Assembly: GCF_963576615.1 (NCBI RefSeq)
Contig: NC_088716.1
Span: 57,505,681-57,569,680, forward strand
Source of the DNA: Watersipora subatra
Lineage: Eukaryota > Bryozoa > Gymnolaemata > Cheilostomatida > Watersiporidae
Direction: 5' to 3'
Length of the DNA stretch: 64,000 bases
Shown one piece after another: positions 1 through 10,440 of the stretch. The notes beneath the pieces are model-generated. The model did not search any database and was not told the DNA's origin. It saw only the letters and a program-made list of their open reading frames with translations. How positions within the stretch are numbered: position 1 is the stretch's first letter; each line of letters starts with the position of its first letter. The translations under genes were made by a program, and so were the position numbers.

Positions 1-795
1 AAAGACTATAGAAGATAAAACTATGAATTACACTTACTAATACATGTATTGAGCTTCTAGATTAATGTAGTTACTGAGTTATTTTGATTTGTTTTGCTTG
101 TATTATCAGAAAACAAAATAGTAAAAAAATTCCTTTGTTTATGCAAACGATATCATATTTTAGTGAAGTTGTACATTTCTCGTACAATAAATTAATATAA
201 TTCATGATATAATAAATTATATCAGTTTTGCCCAGCCAAATACTTGCCTGCTCCACAATGAATCTCACACAAAACTGATTTTAGGTAGAAGGAATTACAT
301 TAGAAACTATTATCTGTCCAATAAGGACTTCTCATTTTAATAAATCAAATCTACATAAATTATTTCATATGATAATTTAGGGAAGTTGTGCGTTCATAAA
401 TAATAAATTATATCTGTTTTGCTCAGCTAAACAATTCTCTGCCGCACAGTCATTTCAACCAATAAATATTAGCTATAGTTCTCCCTAAGATGAACATGAC
501 AAATCGAGCGTTCAGTATGAGTAGAAGAATGTACATGTAGATGCTGACTTGTGATCTATTAAAGTTGAGAGGTGAGAAACTGTAGCTAGTAGTGATATTG
601 TGCATAGTACAATCGACTACAAAATATTCTCTAATTATTTCTCAAGTAGTTTGTTTTACTTTTATAAAATCAGACCATGTTTTTATGCAGAATAAAATTT
701 TGTGCTACACTTTTTTAATCAAAAGATTTTTGGCCTTATAGAATACCAATTTCGTTTTTCAGATATGGTATAACACAACTATCTCAATATCTCAC
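1..795. other. Left-edge stretch without a recognised gene
   Basis: AT-rich sequence downstream of the last visible gene D donor, so presumably its next intron. An imperfect duplication (ataataaattatatcagttttgc-like, about 200-430) occurs. No exon with convincing splice sites was seen. Confidence 0.4.
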
Positions 796-929
796 CCATT
801 GCTGTATCTGCTACCCCGGTCTGCACCAATCTTTGAAAATTTTCTTTTTGTTGTGCAGAAAGGGAGTTGTATGCTGCATTTGGATCGGTCTCATTTAACG
901 GAAAGGTCGCCTTACACTTATAACACGAA
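796..929 (-). CDS. Gene D exon 5: Cys-containing juxtamembrane segment
   Basis: Acceptor atgcag, donor GTGAGA, phase 2 to 1. It encodes SCYKCKATF..., then AAYNSLSAQQKENFQ and LVQTGVADTAM. It is homologous to gene C exon 5 (ACYKCGC, AEYNQLSEGQKKMF, STGV). The shared core is CYKC, A-x-YN-x-LS-x-x-QK-x-x-F and TGV. I do not recognise a named domain. The Cys residues beside the membrane could be palmitoylated or bind metal (inference). Confidence 0.62.
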
Positions 930-2564
930 CTGCATTATAAGTGCTAATTACAACTAGCTCTACTGCTGCCGCTATTAGTTATTCAGCTGCCACTAAAAAT
1001 GCTGCTTGAGAAAACATAAGACTTGGCAAACACTTTTGTAAGATCCTGCAAAACTAGAGACACAATTTTTTTCATACAACTCTAAAGGAGCATAAAAAAA
1101 CTACTAATATTGCCATTTTCAAATATCGTAAAAGTTGGCTTTCTGAAAAAAAACTCATGTAATTATTAATAATTTTGATAGTCTTTGCTAAAATATTTTT
1201 ACCGTAGCTGCTCATGATTAGTTGAAATTACCTAATCAAAAACAATCAACCAATGAAGCAGGCTGATATTAACTACTTAATTAAAAGATTGGAATGAAAT
1301 AAAAATCTTTTACCTGCAAACATCTCTAACAATATGTTACCTTCAATGTTTACATGTTATCATCTCTAACTTGTAAACCATTGTACTTCAACTGAGCAAG
1401 TTGATTTTTTAAATAAATAAAATGGCACTTATTGATGGGCTTCATCTGCAGTGGATATTTTTTGTGCACCACCCAAGGTTATTGTTGTAATAATAGCATA
1501 CTCTGCTATAGCTTTTATTCATTTTTCTATAACTTGGCCGGATTAGTTGAAGGGGTGGTGTTAATGCGCAATTCAAATAAATTATTCTTTTGCTGGAATA
1601 ACCTTTATGAAGCAATTTCACAAATAGTTAACAAGTTTGACTATTAACTCTAAGATCAGCATGGAGATATTTTTAAAATGTTTAATATTTCAATCTTATG
1701 GTAAAGATTTGAGCTAATTTTTGAATTTTTTGTGAGCTTTTTGTTAATAAATATTATATAAGGAATTTGACTTTCAGAACTTTCAATATATCTCTGCTCA
1801 CCTTTCTGGATTCTGGTAACATTTCTTCACAAAGAAAATAATTCCAATTATTACGAAGAAGCCGACTGCGATGGAAATGTATATAACATCTGTAACAGAG
1901 TTTCACATGTCAACATCAAGGTATGTCATGAATGAGTTTTTGGTAATTGAAGCAATATTATGCTACAAACACCACTTTTCTGAAAGAAATTTAGCCTCTT
2001 TATATGCCTAGCGGTCTTTTAGCGGTGTTTATAGCTGTTTATAGCTGATGTTGCTGATAAAACTATAAATATAATTGTCTAATCACAGCTGTGTAAAATG
2101 AACTTATGGTATACTGCGTGTAATGTTAACTTGACAAAACATGCAGTGAAACTAATATATAAACCAAAAACATAAACTACTATGAATCAACTAGTTTAGA
2201 GAAGAAGACTCAATAAATTTGAGGGGCTGAAGGAAGTAATAGCTGTACTTACAGGTTACTGCACTGCCTAAAACAGAAAAAAAATGACATTGTACACATA
2301 GTTTTAATTCAGTAACAAAGGTTTGCCTGCTTATATATAGTATATATATAAGTATATATAGTATATGTAGTTTACACTGTAAAGTAAAGTGCTCAATCAT
2401 CGAGTCAATTAGAGCTGTGTATGAAGTTTATTAAAACTACAGGTTAAAATCATTACTTTTAATAATTTCATGCAATCGCGTTGCAATCTTCAGGTAGTAT
2501 GACTAAAATGTATAATGTACAAGCTATAAAATTACTTTATAAAGCTGAGGGCTCAATACTATTG

Positions 2565-2621
<57 letters not shown>

Positions 2622-5600
2622 GTATACAGCAAAGATGTAGTCAAATTATGTTATTGCGCTAATTTGGGGTTTTCTAGCGTGCCGGCATGTGCATATCAGC
2701 TCGCTTCTAGTGTTAAGACTGGCTAACTTCGGTTCGAATATGATGAAGTACTTTTCCCATAGACATAACTGGCAAGATTTTGTTGATGTGTTGTATGACA
2801 CCACTCTTTTGATGATCTTCCAGGTTATATTATAGTGAATGTCCTTGTCTTTTAAGTCCCACATGTATTTACTCAATTCTGTTTGTAGTCGTTTGGTAGG
2901 ATATTTAAAAGATGTTTTGTGGTTGGCTAATCTTGTTCTTGTCATATATATATATATATAAAAAAAATTGTTTTTCCACCCCGGTTAACCCGTATGGGTG
3001 GTAGTTTCTGCTCTAACTCGGGTCTCCTACCAGAGACCTGGGAGTTTGAGCACTCGCCTCAAGATCTTAGCTGTTCCCAATAGCGCACTTTTCTGCAACT
3101 CACCTGAGTTGATTGTTGTTGGTATTTGGGCAAGCCACATTTTATGCGCCGGTGTTATTGCGCCCAGTGCCCCAATGACTACTGGGATTACAGTTGTTCT
3201 TACATTCCAGCATTTTTCAATCTCTTCTCCAAGAGGGAGATATTTCTCTACCTTTTCTTTTTTTTTGCTGGCTATATTGTAGTCATTGGGTACTGCTATA
3301 TCTATTATAGTAGCCCTCTTGTTCTCCTTGTCTACCACTACTATATCTGGTTGGTTTGCTAGGACATGCTTGTCAGTTCGGATGTAGAAGTCCCAGAGGA
3401 TCTTAGCGCGATCATTTTCATTGACCTTACCAGGAGCTTCCCACCAGTGTTGTGGTTTATTAAGGCCATACTTATCACATAGACTTCTATACACAACACC
3501 TGCGACATGATTATGCCGGTCAGTGTATGTGTTTCCTGCTAGCTGCTTGCATCCACTGATGATGTGTTGGATGGTCTCAGATGCATCTTTGCACAGTCTG
3601 CATCTAGGATCGTCTCTAGTGTGATAGATTTTTGTTTGGAGTTGCCTTGTTGGGAGCACTTGCTCCTGGGCTGCCATGATTAGCGACTCTGTATTGGCCG
3701 TTAGGTTTCTTTTGTTCAGCCACATATATGTCTGGTGAAGATCGCCAACCTTAGATAATTGTTGGTGGTAAGCACCATGAAGAGGTTTTGTGTGCCAGTC
3801 AATTTCCTCATCATCAGGGCGTAGGTCCGTTGTAAGAGCAGCCGATTGAAATTCAGCTAGCAACTTATCTGAAATGGCCATGGAGGCTGCATATGCTTTG
3901 ATGCTTTGCTCCTTCTCTTTCACTGTCTGCTGTACACTTTTGAGTCCCCTACCGCCATCTTCCCTATCAAGATACAATCTAGTAGTATCAGATTTTGGGT
4001 GGAGTGCTCCATGCATGGTCAGCAGTTTACGATTTGCTATATCTGTTTCCTTGATGGCTTCCTCAGTCCACTTTATTATGCCTGCTGGACATCTTATTAC
4101 TGGCAGTGCGTAGGTATTTATTGCCATGACTTGGTTCTTGGCATTGAGCTGGCTCCGTAAGACCTGCCGAAGGCGTTTTTTGTATTCGGTAAAGGCTTTG
4201 TGACGTACTTCGGCTTCGTGGTTGATGCTGCTTTGCATAATCCTCAAGTACTTGTACCCTTCTTCTATATCTTTGGTGGTACCATTTGGCATTCTTAGGC
4301 CATCTGTGAACATAGAATGGCCTTTCTTAAGAATTAGCCTTCCACATTTCTCAATACCGAAGGTCATTCCAATGTCCTTGCTGTATACCTGAGTGAGGTG
4401 CATTAGTGAATCAATGTCTCTTTCTTTGTTAGCGTACAGCTTGATGTCATCCATGTAGAAGAGGTGGTTTATTTTGGTGCCACTCTTAAACTGGTACCCA
4501 TATTGAGTCTCCTCCAGCATATTGCTTAGAGAGTTTAGGCATATGCAGAAGAGCAGCGGTGATAAGGAGTCACCTTGATAGATGCCTCGCTTAATTTTTA
4601 CACTCGCCAGCTTCTTGCTATTGGCCTCCAGTTCCATCTTCCATTTGGTTATTGACATCTTGATGAAGGCCACAAGAGCAGGGTGAACATTGTACATACT
4701 GAGGCACTCAAGTATCCAACTATGGGGAATTGAGTCATAGGCCTTTTTGTAGTCAATCCAAGCCATGGCAAGATCGGTTTGCATTTTCCTGCTGTCTTGA
4801 CAGACCGTCCGATCCACCAGTAACTGATGTTTGGCTCCTCGGGTGTTGCGCCCAATTCCTTTCTGAGCACTGGTCATATAGTGACTCATGTGCTCTTTCA
4901 GTTTGTCTGCAACTATTCCTGAGAGCAGTTTCCAAGTGATGGGCAAGCATGTTATTGGTCGATAGATTTTGGGAATCGGCCCCTGCTTTGGATCTTTTAT
5001 TAGAAGTACAGTTCGTCCTTTGGTCAGCCATTCTGGATGGTCACCTTGTTTTATTAGGCATTCCATCTGCTTAGCCAATCTAGTGTGAAGTGATGTCAAT
5101 TTCTTTAACCAGAAGGCTTGAATCATGTCATGGCCAGGTGCTGCTCAGTTCTTCATACGCTGCACTCTGCACTTGATGTCCTCTTTGCTGATGGTGAGTC
5201 TTTGCTGAGCCACAGTGTGTTGATGGCTCTCTTTAAGCCTCTTCAGCCATTTTGCACTGGTGTTATGAGTAGTCTCTTTCTCCCAGATGTCCTTCCAGAA
5301 CTTTGAAGTGCTAGATCGGGGAGGCTCAGACATTGGCCTCTGCTGTTCAGCTTTGAACTGGGAATACACTCTAGATGGATTATTGATGATCAGTTTGTTC
5401 ATTCTCTTGTTATCCCGCTCTTTGGTGTACCGCTTCAGTCGTGCCGAGAGTGCTACTAGCTGCTGTTTGGCAGATTCTACAGCTTCTATTGTGGCTTCCC
5501 TTTTTGGACCCTCCAAATTGTGGTTAGATCTCTCACTGAGCCTACTAACTTTCTTGTGCAAGTCCTTGATCTTATTTTGCAGCCTCAGATGCCAGGATGG

Positions 5601-6442
5601 AATGGCTTGAAATCTTGTTGGCAGTGACTTAATATCCATCTCCTCCAAGATGATGGTTGCTGTACTGTAGATTAAGGCATTAGTCTCACTGATTGATCCA
5701 GTTGAGATCGACTCCAGTGCCAAGTTAATGTTTTCTAACAGCTTCTTAGGTATGGCCTTGCTAACTCTTTGTAGTGGTAACCTGCTTCCATAATCATTAG
5801 CAGCTGACATCTTGTTGATGGTATTTTCCGCAAGCTCTCTCACCCTTGGGTCATGGTTCAAGTGCAGGTCTTTTTCAACCTGTGAGTCAACACATGATTG
5901 TGTATGAGTGACAGTGTGTGTTGATATGCACTCCTCGTTGGTTGAGGTTACTTGGGTGAACTGTTCCCTCATTTCATCTACCTCAAGTTCCGATATGAGG
6001 TGCCGCTTGATTATGTTACTCCTCTGAGCTACAAGTTGCTTAGCAGTTAGTGGCAATTCAGGGCACATGTTTATCCACAGTTGACGCATCCTTCCCATGT
6101 AGTCCCACTTCTGAGGTTCACTCATAAAGTAGCACTGCATGAGGTCCATGTTATCAGTCATGGACCGTTTCATCCGTTTTGAACCAGTAGCCCATTTTTC
6201 ACTGCCTTGTCCTGGTTCAGCTACAGGCAGAGCGGATCTTGTTTGACCGGGCGACATCCGAGCCGGCATGGCTTTGGTTATTGCACTCATCATAGAGGTT
6301 GTAGACGTTATACAAGCAAGGGTCTTGTTTAAGGACCACCAGAAAAGTGCAGTTGTTAGGGTTTGAACCGAGGACCTAATGATCACCTTACCAACTGCGC
6401 TATCTGTCCTGTCTGTATATATATGTATACATTTGTTCTCGG

Positions 6443-6476
<34 letters not shown>

Positions 6477-9400
6477 GATATATATGTGTATTAATACTAT
6501 ATATGCATATACATAAACTTAAAATTTGTCGTCTATCATTCTCTGAAATAGCCTGTGCGTCCAACTATATATAGCTATTAAAGTGTTGTAATGAAAAGCT
6601 TACTTCATACTGGATTTGAACTCACGAAGATAGCAACCACAAGTTTCCAACCACAGCATCTAACCACAGGGTGATGCAGGAATTTCAATTTTATCACTCT
6701 AACCACATACTGTGTATATCCCCTTTGCCCGACAAGCTAAATGACGTATTAATTGATGCATTGCATCCACGGTTTACGATGCCCCTGTTATAAAATATTG
6801 TTTGCCCAAGTCTATGAAACACGATGCTTTTTCGTTCTTGTCATACTAGGGCGAATTTTTTTTCCCGCCATACAATATCAACAAAATTTTTTCTCGGATG
6901 TTAAAATTTGGCGGTTGTTGTTCTGACTACTACAAAATAACAAAAATGTTGATAAGCCAATTGCCAAAATACCTGTCACAACGCTAGCAGAAGATATACG
7001 TTGTTGCTTGCTATCTCAGTTCAGCGTTGTTCGTTATGGAAAAAAGTATTTGCAAACAGATAAGGGATAAAATTTCAGTTACAGGTTTGAAGTTCAGTAA
7101 GATACGCGCTAAAACTTCCTTTAAGTATGTGTTCAGTAAGCTAAATTCATTTGAGTTATATTCAGCGTCTTTGTTTTCTTAGGTTTGTCTGTCTCCAAGG
7201 TAAGAACTGCCCACAGTGTGTACTGCATGTTGTACATTGTAATGTTACATTTTCTTGCAGATCATAACCAATGAATGCACTAAAGCTATTGTAACTAACT
7301 ATAGCTATTAAGGTTAACATATTGTTTTCTTACTAATTTTTAGTGATGATGATTTTGATGTTTTTACCAGAAGGTGTTTGTATTAGATAATTACTATGGT
7401 TTTTTATTAACACACTATACAATATTTTCGCCTTATGATGCCAACACTAAAACGAATTAAAATCATATAACTGTATACAAAATAATTTTTTAATGTAATC
7501 GTAGCAAAACAGACTATATTTAGCCATAACTTGTTAATGATTTCACATTTACATTTAAACCCCTTTACATTTTTATTTTTCCCCTTAATTTATTTCAACG
7601 AAACAACTCTTTCATGATATGAAATTTAAAAGTTACAGTTGTTTAAAAAAGTTTGAACACCTTTACAGTTGTTTTAATTTTTCTCTTGATTCATTTGAAC
7701 TGCACAAAAAACACTTTTCTCATGATATGAAGTTTAAAAGTTAGAATGGTAAGGGTTGTATACGCTAAATAAAAATAAATATTTACAACCAATAAGCAAA
7801 TTGTTGTAAATAGACGTCGAAGATGTGGCTCCCCATCAATTTATTGTAAAATTACTGCAACCATGGTCTATACCTCTGACTTGCGTTATATAACGCAAGT
7901 CATCTGATGAGTGCAGAAGCACTAAACAGACCTGTCCGTGACCCCAGAGAAATATCAATCTAGATTTTAAGATAAGTAACCTTAACCTACTTCAACACTC
8001 TAGTTAGTTATATTTATATGTATATATATGATTTTGTGTTTGAAATCTAACAACTACTTCAATTTTTTAACTACACTGTTTCTCTGCATAAAAAGATACC
8101 GTCTAACACTATCAAGGTTCATATTAGTCATATGAGTTTATATTAGTCAATGAAAGAGGTATGTTTGTTTAAGCCAAACATTCTTGTTTACATTCTATGA
8201 CAGGACAGGCCTATAACATCTAGGATGTCAATATTTTTAGTCAACAATTAGTTTCCTCTCAGCAGTGTCACAAAACAACAGAGCTACCCATATTTTCACA
8301 GTTTGTATGTTGACCGCGATCTGCTAGTGATACGCTTCGGAGAATGTCCTTCACAGTTTGCAAAATAATTGTACGGAACTTTTTCAAGACACTTTCATTT
8401 TTTCACCCTTTTGAACTCTTCACAATGCCAAAACATATATTGAAAACTGTCTTACTCAATAGCTGCATGTATGTTAGAAACACTTTTTTGTAAAAATAGT
8501 TATTGCAGAGCAACCAAAAATTTATAGGAGAATAAGTAAGTACACATTGTTGTGATCGTGTTTCAAGGTCTTATGTAGCCGTAACTATGTCTATGGCAAT
8601 GATGAGATGCTACTAGGAGTCAAGGCCAATGATGATGTTGCAATGGTGTTAAAGCTATCAGATTAACAGTATAGGATTAACGGCTTTATTGGCTTTTCGG
8701 AACTATTGGCATATAAGCTATACGGTACCTCACAGATGCTTTTATTCTACAGTGTTGTAACCAGGTACGTATACCCGCACATTATTCAATACACATGACT
8801 AGCACATTTTAAAATGTGAAAAACTAAAAAAAAACATTCTTTTAAGGATAATGTCATGTGTTTGAAGCTTGATGTTTGACTTATAATCTACTTACCACTG
8901 GTCTGTGCAAAGACTCCTGGTAGAAGTAGAACCAGCTACAGCGAGAAATATGAGAAAGAAGTCATAAACAGTAACTAACATACTTTGGTACCTAATACTA
9001 ACACTACCTTTGGTATACAGTAAGATAGTATGTCAAAGTATGCATTCTTTTATACTAACAAGTGAATGTTTGACAAATGATGAAAATATGCAATATATTG
9101 ACTATTATTTAATCTAAATAGTAGCAAAGTTTTTATAAGACAATGGTTCCTTTTTATATGTATTGCTAGTTCATCACAGAATAAACCAAAAATTTGCTGT
9201 TTTGTGAAAGACCAATCTTTTCCATAATCTCAAACGTACCATCTCAGTCTATGTCAGTTCATGTCGGTGTTATATCGGTGTTTCAACACTATTATATCTC
9301 AACAGCGTTATATCTCAATGTATAGATTTCAACCTCTTTATCATGGTTTTCATTCAAGTATATAAAAACAAAATCTCTACAACTTTCAAACCTAAAAAAA

Positions 9401-9847
9401 CAAAGAAAAGGTAACTGATTAAAATGGTAAGTAGTTACCTAAATAATTTTTAAATACAAATCTACCAATTCGTGATCAATACTTCAGTTTTATAACTTCT
9501 TTGGCAGATCATAGACATTTGTTATGTTGTTTGAGAGACTTGAATACTTTTATCAGCTCGTATGAAGCATTTGAGACCGCAAAAGCTGTGACTCTGCAAA
9601 GCCACAGCAGATAAATCAAGCTTCGTATGTCTAGCTTTGACAAAGTCTCTTTCAATTGCATCATACATAATACAAATAGTGAAGTTTGCTAAAAAAGCTT
9701 CACAAGATTAATAGGTGCTGACGAGCATTTTTAAGTAGGTAAATACTTAAAGTAGTATAAATCAGGCAGCGGCATAGCTGCAGGGTGAATACTTACAGTG
9801 ATATAGATGCTGCTCTGTAGTCTTTCCAATGCTGAACTAAGAGCCAT
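796..9847 (-). CDS. Gene D: signal peptide-TM-Cys exon TIR-family paralog (partial gene model)
   Basis: Spliced model with exons 9797-9847, 8896-8935, 2253-2267, 1802-1889 and 796-929, continuing past the left edge. Phases join cleanly (0, 1, 1, 2, 1). The product starts MALSSALERLQSSIYIT, continues LVLLLPGVFAQTS (signal peptide, likely cut after VFA), then about ten residues, a TM helix (IYISIAVGFFVIIGIIFF), a basic/Cys stop-transfer VKKCYQNPER, and a Cys-containing segment starting SCYKC. Exon order, phases and the 17-codon first exon match gene C, which goes on to a TIR domain. A TIR domain for D is therefore inferred, not seen. Likely a type I plasma-membrane protein with hardly any ectodomain. 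The 6.6-kb third intron carries a LINE and other repeats. Confidence 0.62.
930..1801. other. Gene D intron between Cys and TM exons
   Basis: AT-rich. A plus-strand ORF at 1432-1647 has no recognisable similarity and atypical composition; I treat it as chance. Nothing else seen. Confidence 0.4.
1802..1889 (-). CDS. Gene D exon 4: transmembrane helix
   Basis: Acceptor ctgttacag, donor GTGAGC, phase 1 to 2. It encodes VIYISIAVGFFVIIGIIFF followed by VKKCYQNPER. The hydrophobic stretch of about 19 residues followed by Lys-Lys-Cys predicts a type I single-pass helix with a cytosolic C-terminus. The closing PER and both phases match the gene C TM exon. Confidence 0.68.
2253..2267 (-). CDS. Gene D exon 3: 15-nt microexon
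   Basis: Tttag acceptor and GTAAGTAC donor flank 15 nt encoding about GSAVT, phase 1 to 1. It fits exactly between exon 2 and the TM exon. Gene C has a 36-nt exon (DDSTTSLPFFQQ) with the same phases at the same position. Splicing of so short an exon needs transcript support. Confidence 0.45.
2565..2620. repeat. (TA)n microsatellite
   Basis: Uninterrupted alternating TA of about 46 bp, downstream of the Penelope-like fragment. Confidence 0.9.
2646..2945 (-). pseudogene. Penelope-like element GIY-YIG endonuclease fragment
   Basis: The minus frame encodes a 99-residue stretch with the pattern I know from the C-terminal GIY-YIG endonuclease part of Penelope-like retroelements: RLANHKTSFK, TELSKYMWDLKD, ITWKIIKR, CQLCLWEKYFII, LASLNTRSELI and CRH. 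The catalytic GIY-YIG start and the reverse transcriptase are missing. Upstream on the minus strand the frame runs into a TA microsatellite at 2944-2962, beyond which the RLE-type LINE begins. It ends at a stop after CRHARKPQISAIT. It is a 5'-truncated relic, perhaps cut by the LINE insertion. The family assignment is from memory of the motif, not a search. Confidence 0.6.
3027..6386 (-). pseudogene. LINE polyprotein: reverse transcriptase plus restriction-like endonuclease, one in-frame TGA
   Basis: One reading frame of 1120 codons is split by a TGA at 5147-5145. The upstream part (6386-5145) is a Lys/Arg-rich, largely helical N-terminal region. The downstream part (5126-3027, 699 codons) carries RT motifs: YRPITCLP (about residue 56), AWIDYKKAYDSIPH (122-135), GIYQGDSLSPLLF (181-193) and the catalytic YMDD (224-227; DNA 4446-4457). 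Near the C-terminus are a C-x2-C-x8-H-x4-C finger (CRLC...H...C) and an RLE nuclease motif PDIVVVDK...IIDIAVP. This order is diagnostic of RLE-type LINEs. The TGA lies in a KN-x-AAPG context where family members usually keep the frame open, so this copy looks recently inactivated: no frameshift is needed elsewhere. Confidence 0.85.
6359..6412 (-). repeat. tRNA-like 5' end of the LINE (pol III A and B boxes)
   Basis: On the minus strand an A-box match TAGCGCAGTTGG (6402-6391) and a B-box match GGTTCAAACCC (6369-6359) lie in tRNA order, but closer together than in a full tRNA. The first codons of the LINE ORF overlap this stretch. It could be a 5' tRNA-like promoter or a tRNA-derived repeat fused by insertion. 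Confidence 0.5.
6414..6515. repeat. TA/TG microsatellite bordering the LINE 5' end
   Basis: Alternating TATATATG-type repeats directly abut the tRNA-like end of the LINE. Confidence 0.8.
6528..7765 (-). mobile_element. Dispersed repeat family 1, copy 1 (tRNA-like domain plus unique body)
   Basis: It shares with copy 3 (19617-20576) the opening tgcgtccaactata..., a tRNA-like block with B-box GAGTTCAAATCC on the minus strand (near 6611-6622), the phrase tttacgatgcccctgtta, and a long AT-rich body containing catgatatgaaatttaaaagtta. It lacks the family end motif tagctgtgccacccgg. The composite is not a known full-length class to me. The tRNA-like head suggests pol III transcription of the minus strand. 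Confidence 0.55.
7877..7942 (+). ncRNA. Degenerate hammerhead-ribozyme-like fold
   Basis: A CTGATGA core (7904-7910) is followed by a 4-bp stem II (GTGC/GCAC, loop AGAA, 7911-7922), then TAAAC in place of GAAAC. A 4-bp stem III follows (ACAG 7926-7929, CTGT 7932-7935), then a GTC cleavage-type triplet (7934-7936) and a strand (GTGAC, 7938-7942) that pairs with GTCAT (7899-7903) as stem I. This is the type I hammerhead order. The G12-to-T change and one extra C before stem I predict loss of activity. A perfect 26-nt palindrome (7877-7902) precedes it. Hammerheads are known from Penelope-like elements and metazoan retrozymes. Confidence 0.4.
7943..8895. other. Rest of gene D intron 3
   Basis: AT-rich with no ORF or repeat that I recognise. 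Confidence 0.35.
8896..8935 (-). CDS. Gene D exon 2: signal peptide core and cleavage site
   Basis: The acceptor is tgtag before 8935 and the donor is GTAAGT after 8896. It encodes LVLLLPGVFAQTS, phase 0 to 1. Joined to exon 1 it gives a classical hydrophobic core with an A-x-A-like VFA cleavage site. Confidence 0.65.
8936..9796. other. Gene D first intron
   Basis: AT-rich intron. A short imperfect direct repeat (gtcagttcatgtcggtgttatatc, near 9240-9310) is present. Nothing else seen. Confidence 0.4.
9797..9847 (-). CDS. Gene D exon 1: start of signal peptide
   Basis: ATG at 9847-9845 follows GCCGCC, a strong start context, and a GTAAGT donor follows 9797. It encodes exactly 17 codons (MALSSALERLQSSIYIT) and ends in phase 0, the same length and phase as the first exon of gene C. 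It is the n-region and start of the hydrophobic core of a signal peptide. Confidence 0.65.
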
Positions 9848-10169
9848 GGCGGCAAAAGAGTTTCTCAGCAAATCTATCTTTCACTAGCTCCACCCGCTAA
9901 GTAGCTGTTTTGATTTGGATTTCATTGTTCGGCACTTCATTCACTGCGCTGCATACTTGCGCCTTGCACAACACTTGTTTCCCTTGCCAACCTTAAAGCT
10001 GGCTAGTTATTGTTAAAAAATCAATAAAAGAATGCGAGTGCATTGGGTTGAGCAATAGCTCTCCTTTCAAAGCGACCTTGAAATGACTTAAACAGCATTT
10101 TTACTTGGTAGTTAGAGAAAGCACATTGCTTTGACGGCTGATTTGTTCCCTAGCTTTGTTTTTAGAAAT

Positions 10170-10440
10170 TGCAACAGGAGGAGATGGAGGAATAATTTAT
10201 TTTTATTTGTTTCTAAGTGCCATGCCCTGTGAGAATGTGGGCAATCATGGTTTTCCACCACTTCCTATCCCTTGTTGTTTTCAAGAATGCTTGCTTCGAC
10301 ACCTCTGATCTCTCTCTTTTTGGTAGTTTAGCTGCCATCCATTTGCTTAAGCTTCCCAAGTAGGTCAGCCGCTGTCTGCCTTTGCTCTGTTTCCCTTTGT
10401 CTTTCTGTTACTGTCAAGTCCATGTAAAGGCAGGAGCATC
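10170..10440 (-). pseudogene. 3' end of an APE-type LINE (RTE/CR1-like), degraded
   Basis: The minus strand reads KGRQR-like, LTYLGSLSKWMAAKLPKR, then SKQAFLKTTRDRKWWKTM and IAHILTGHGT before a stop and A-rich tail. That pattern (Gly-Arg-Gln-Arg, Asp-Arg-x-x-Trp, His-Gly) is typical of the C-terminus of LINE ORF2 proteins. Only about 270 bp remain, so it is a 5'-truncated insertion between genes C and D. Confidence 0.5.

Larger units (their letters stand above)
2963..6412 (-). mobile_element. RLE-type (R2/R4/Dong-like) non-LTR retrotransposon
   Basis: The element runs on the minus strand from a tRNA-like sequence (6359-6412) to a short 3' UTR ending in a T-run and TA repeats (2944-2965). TA/TG-rich microsatellite lies at both borders (2944-2962 and 6414-6490), which suggests insertion into a TA microsatellite. 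Some R4/Dong relatives are known to use simple-repeat targets. The 3' UTR is only about 65 bp. The element lies inside gene D intron 3, in the same orientation as the gene. Confidence 0.7.
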
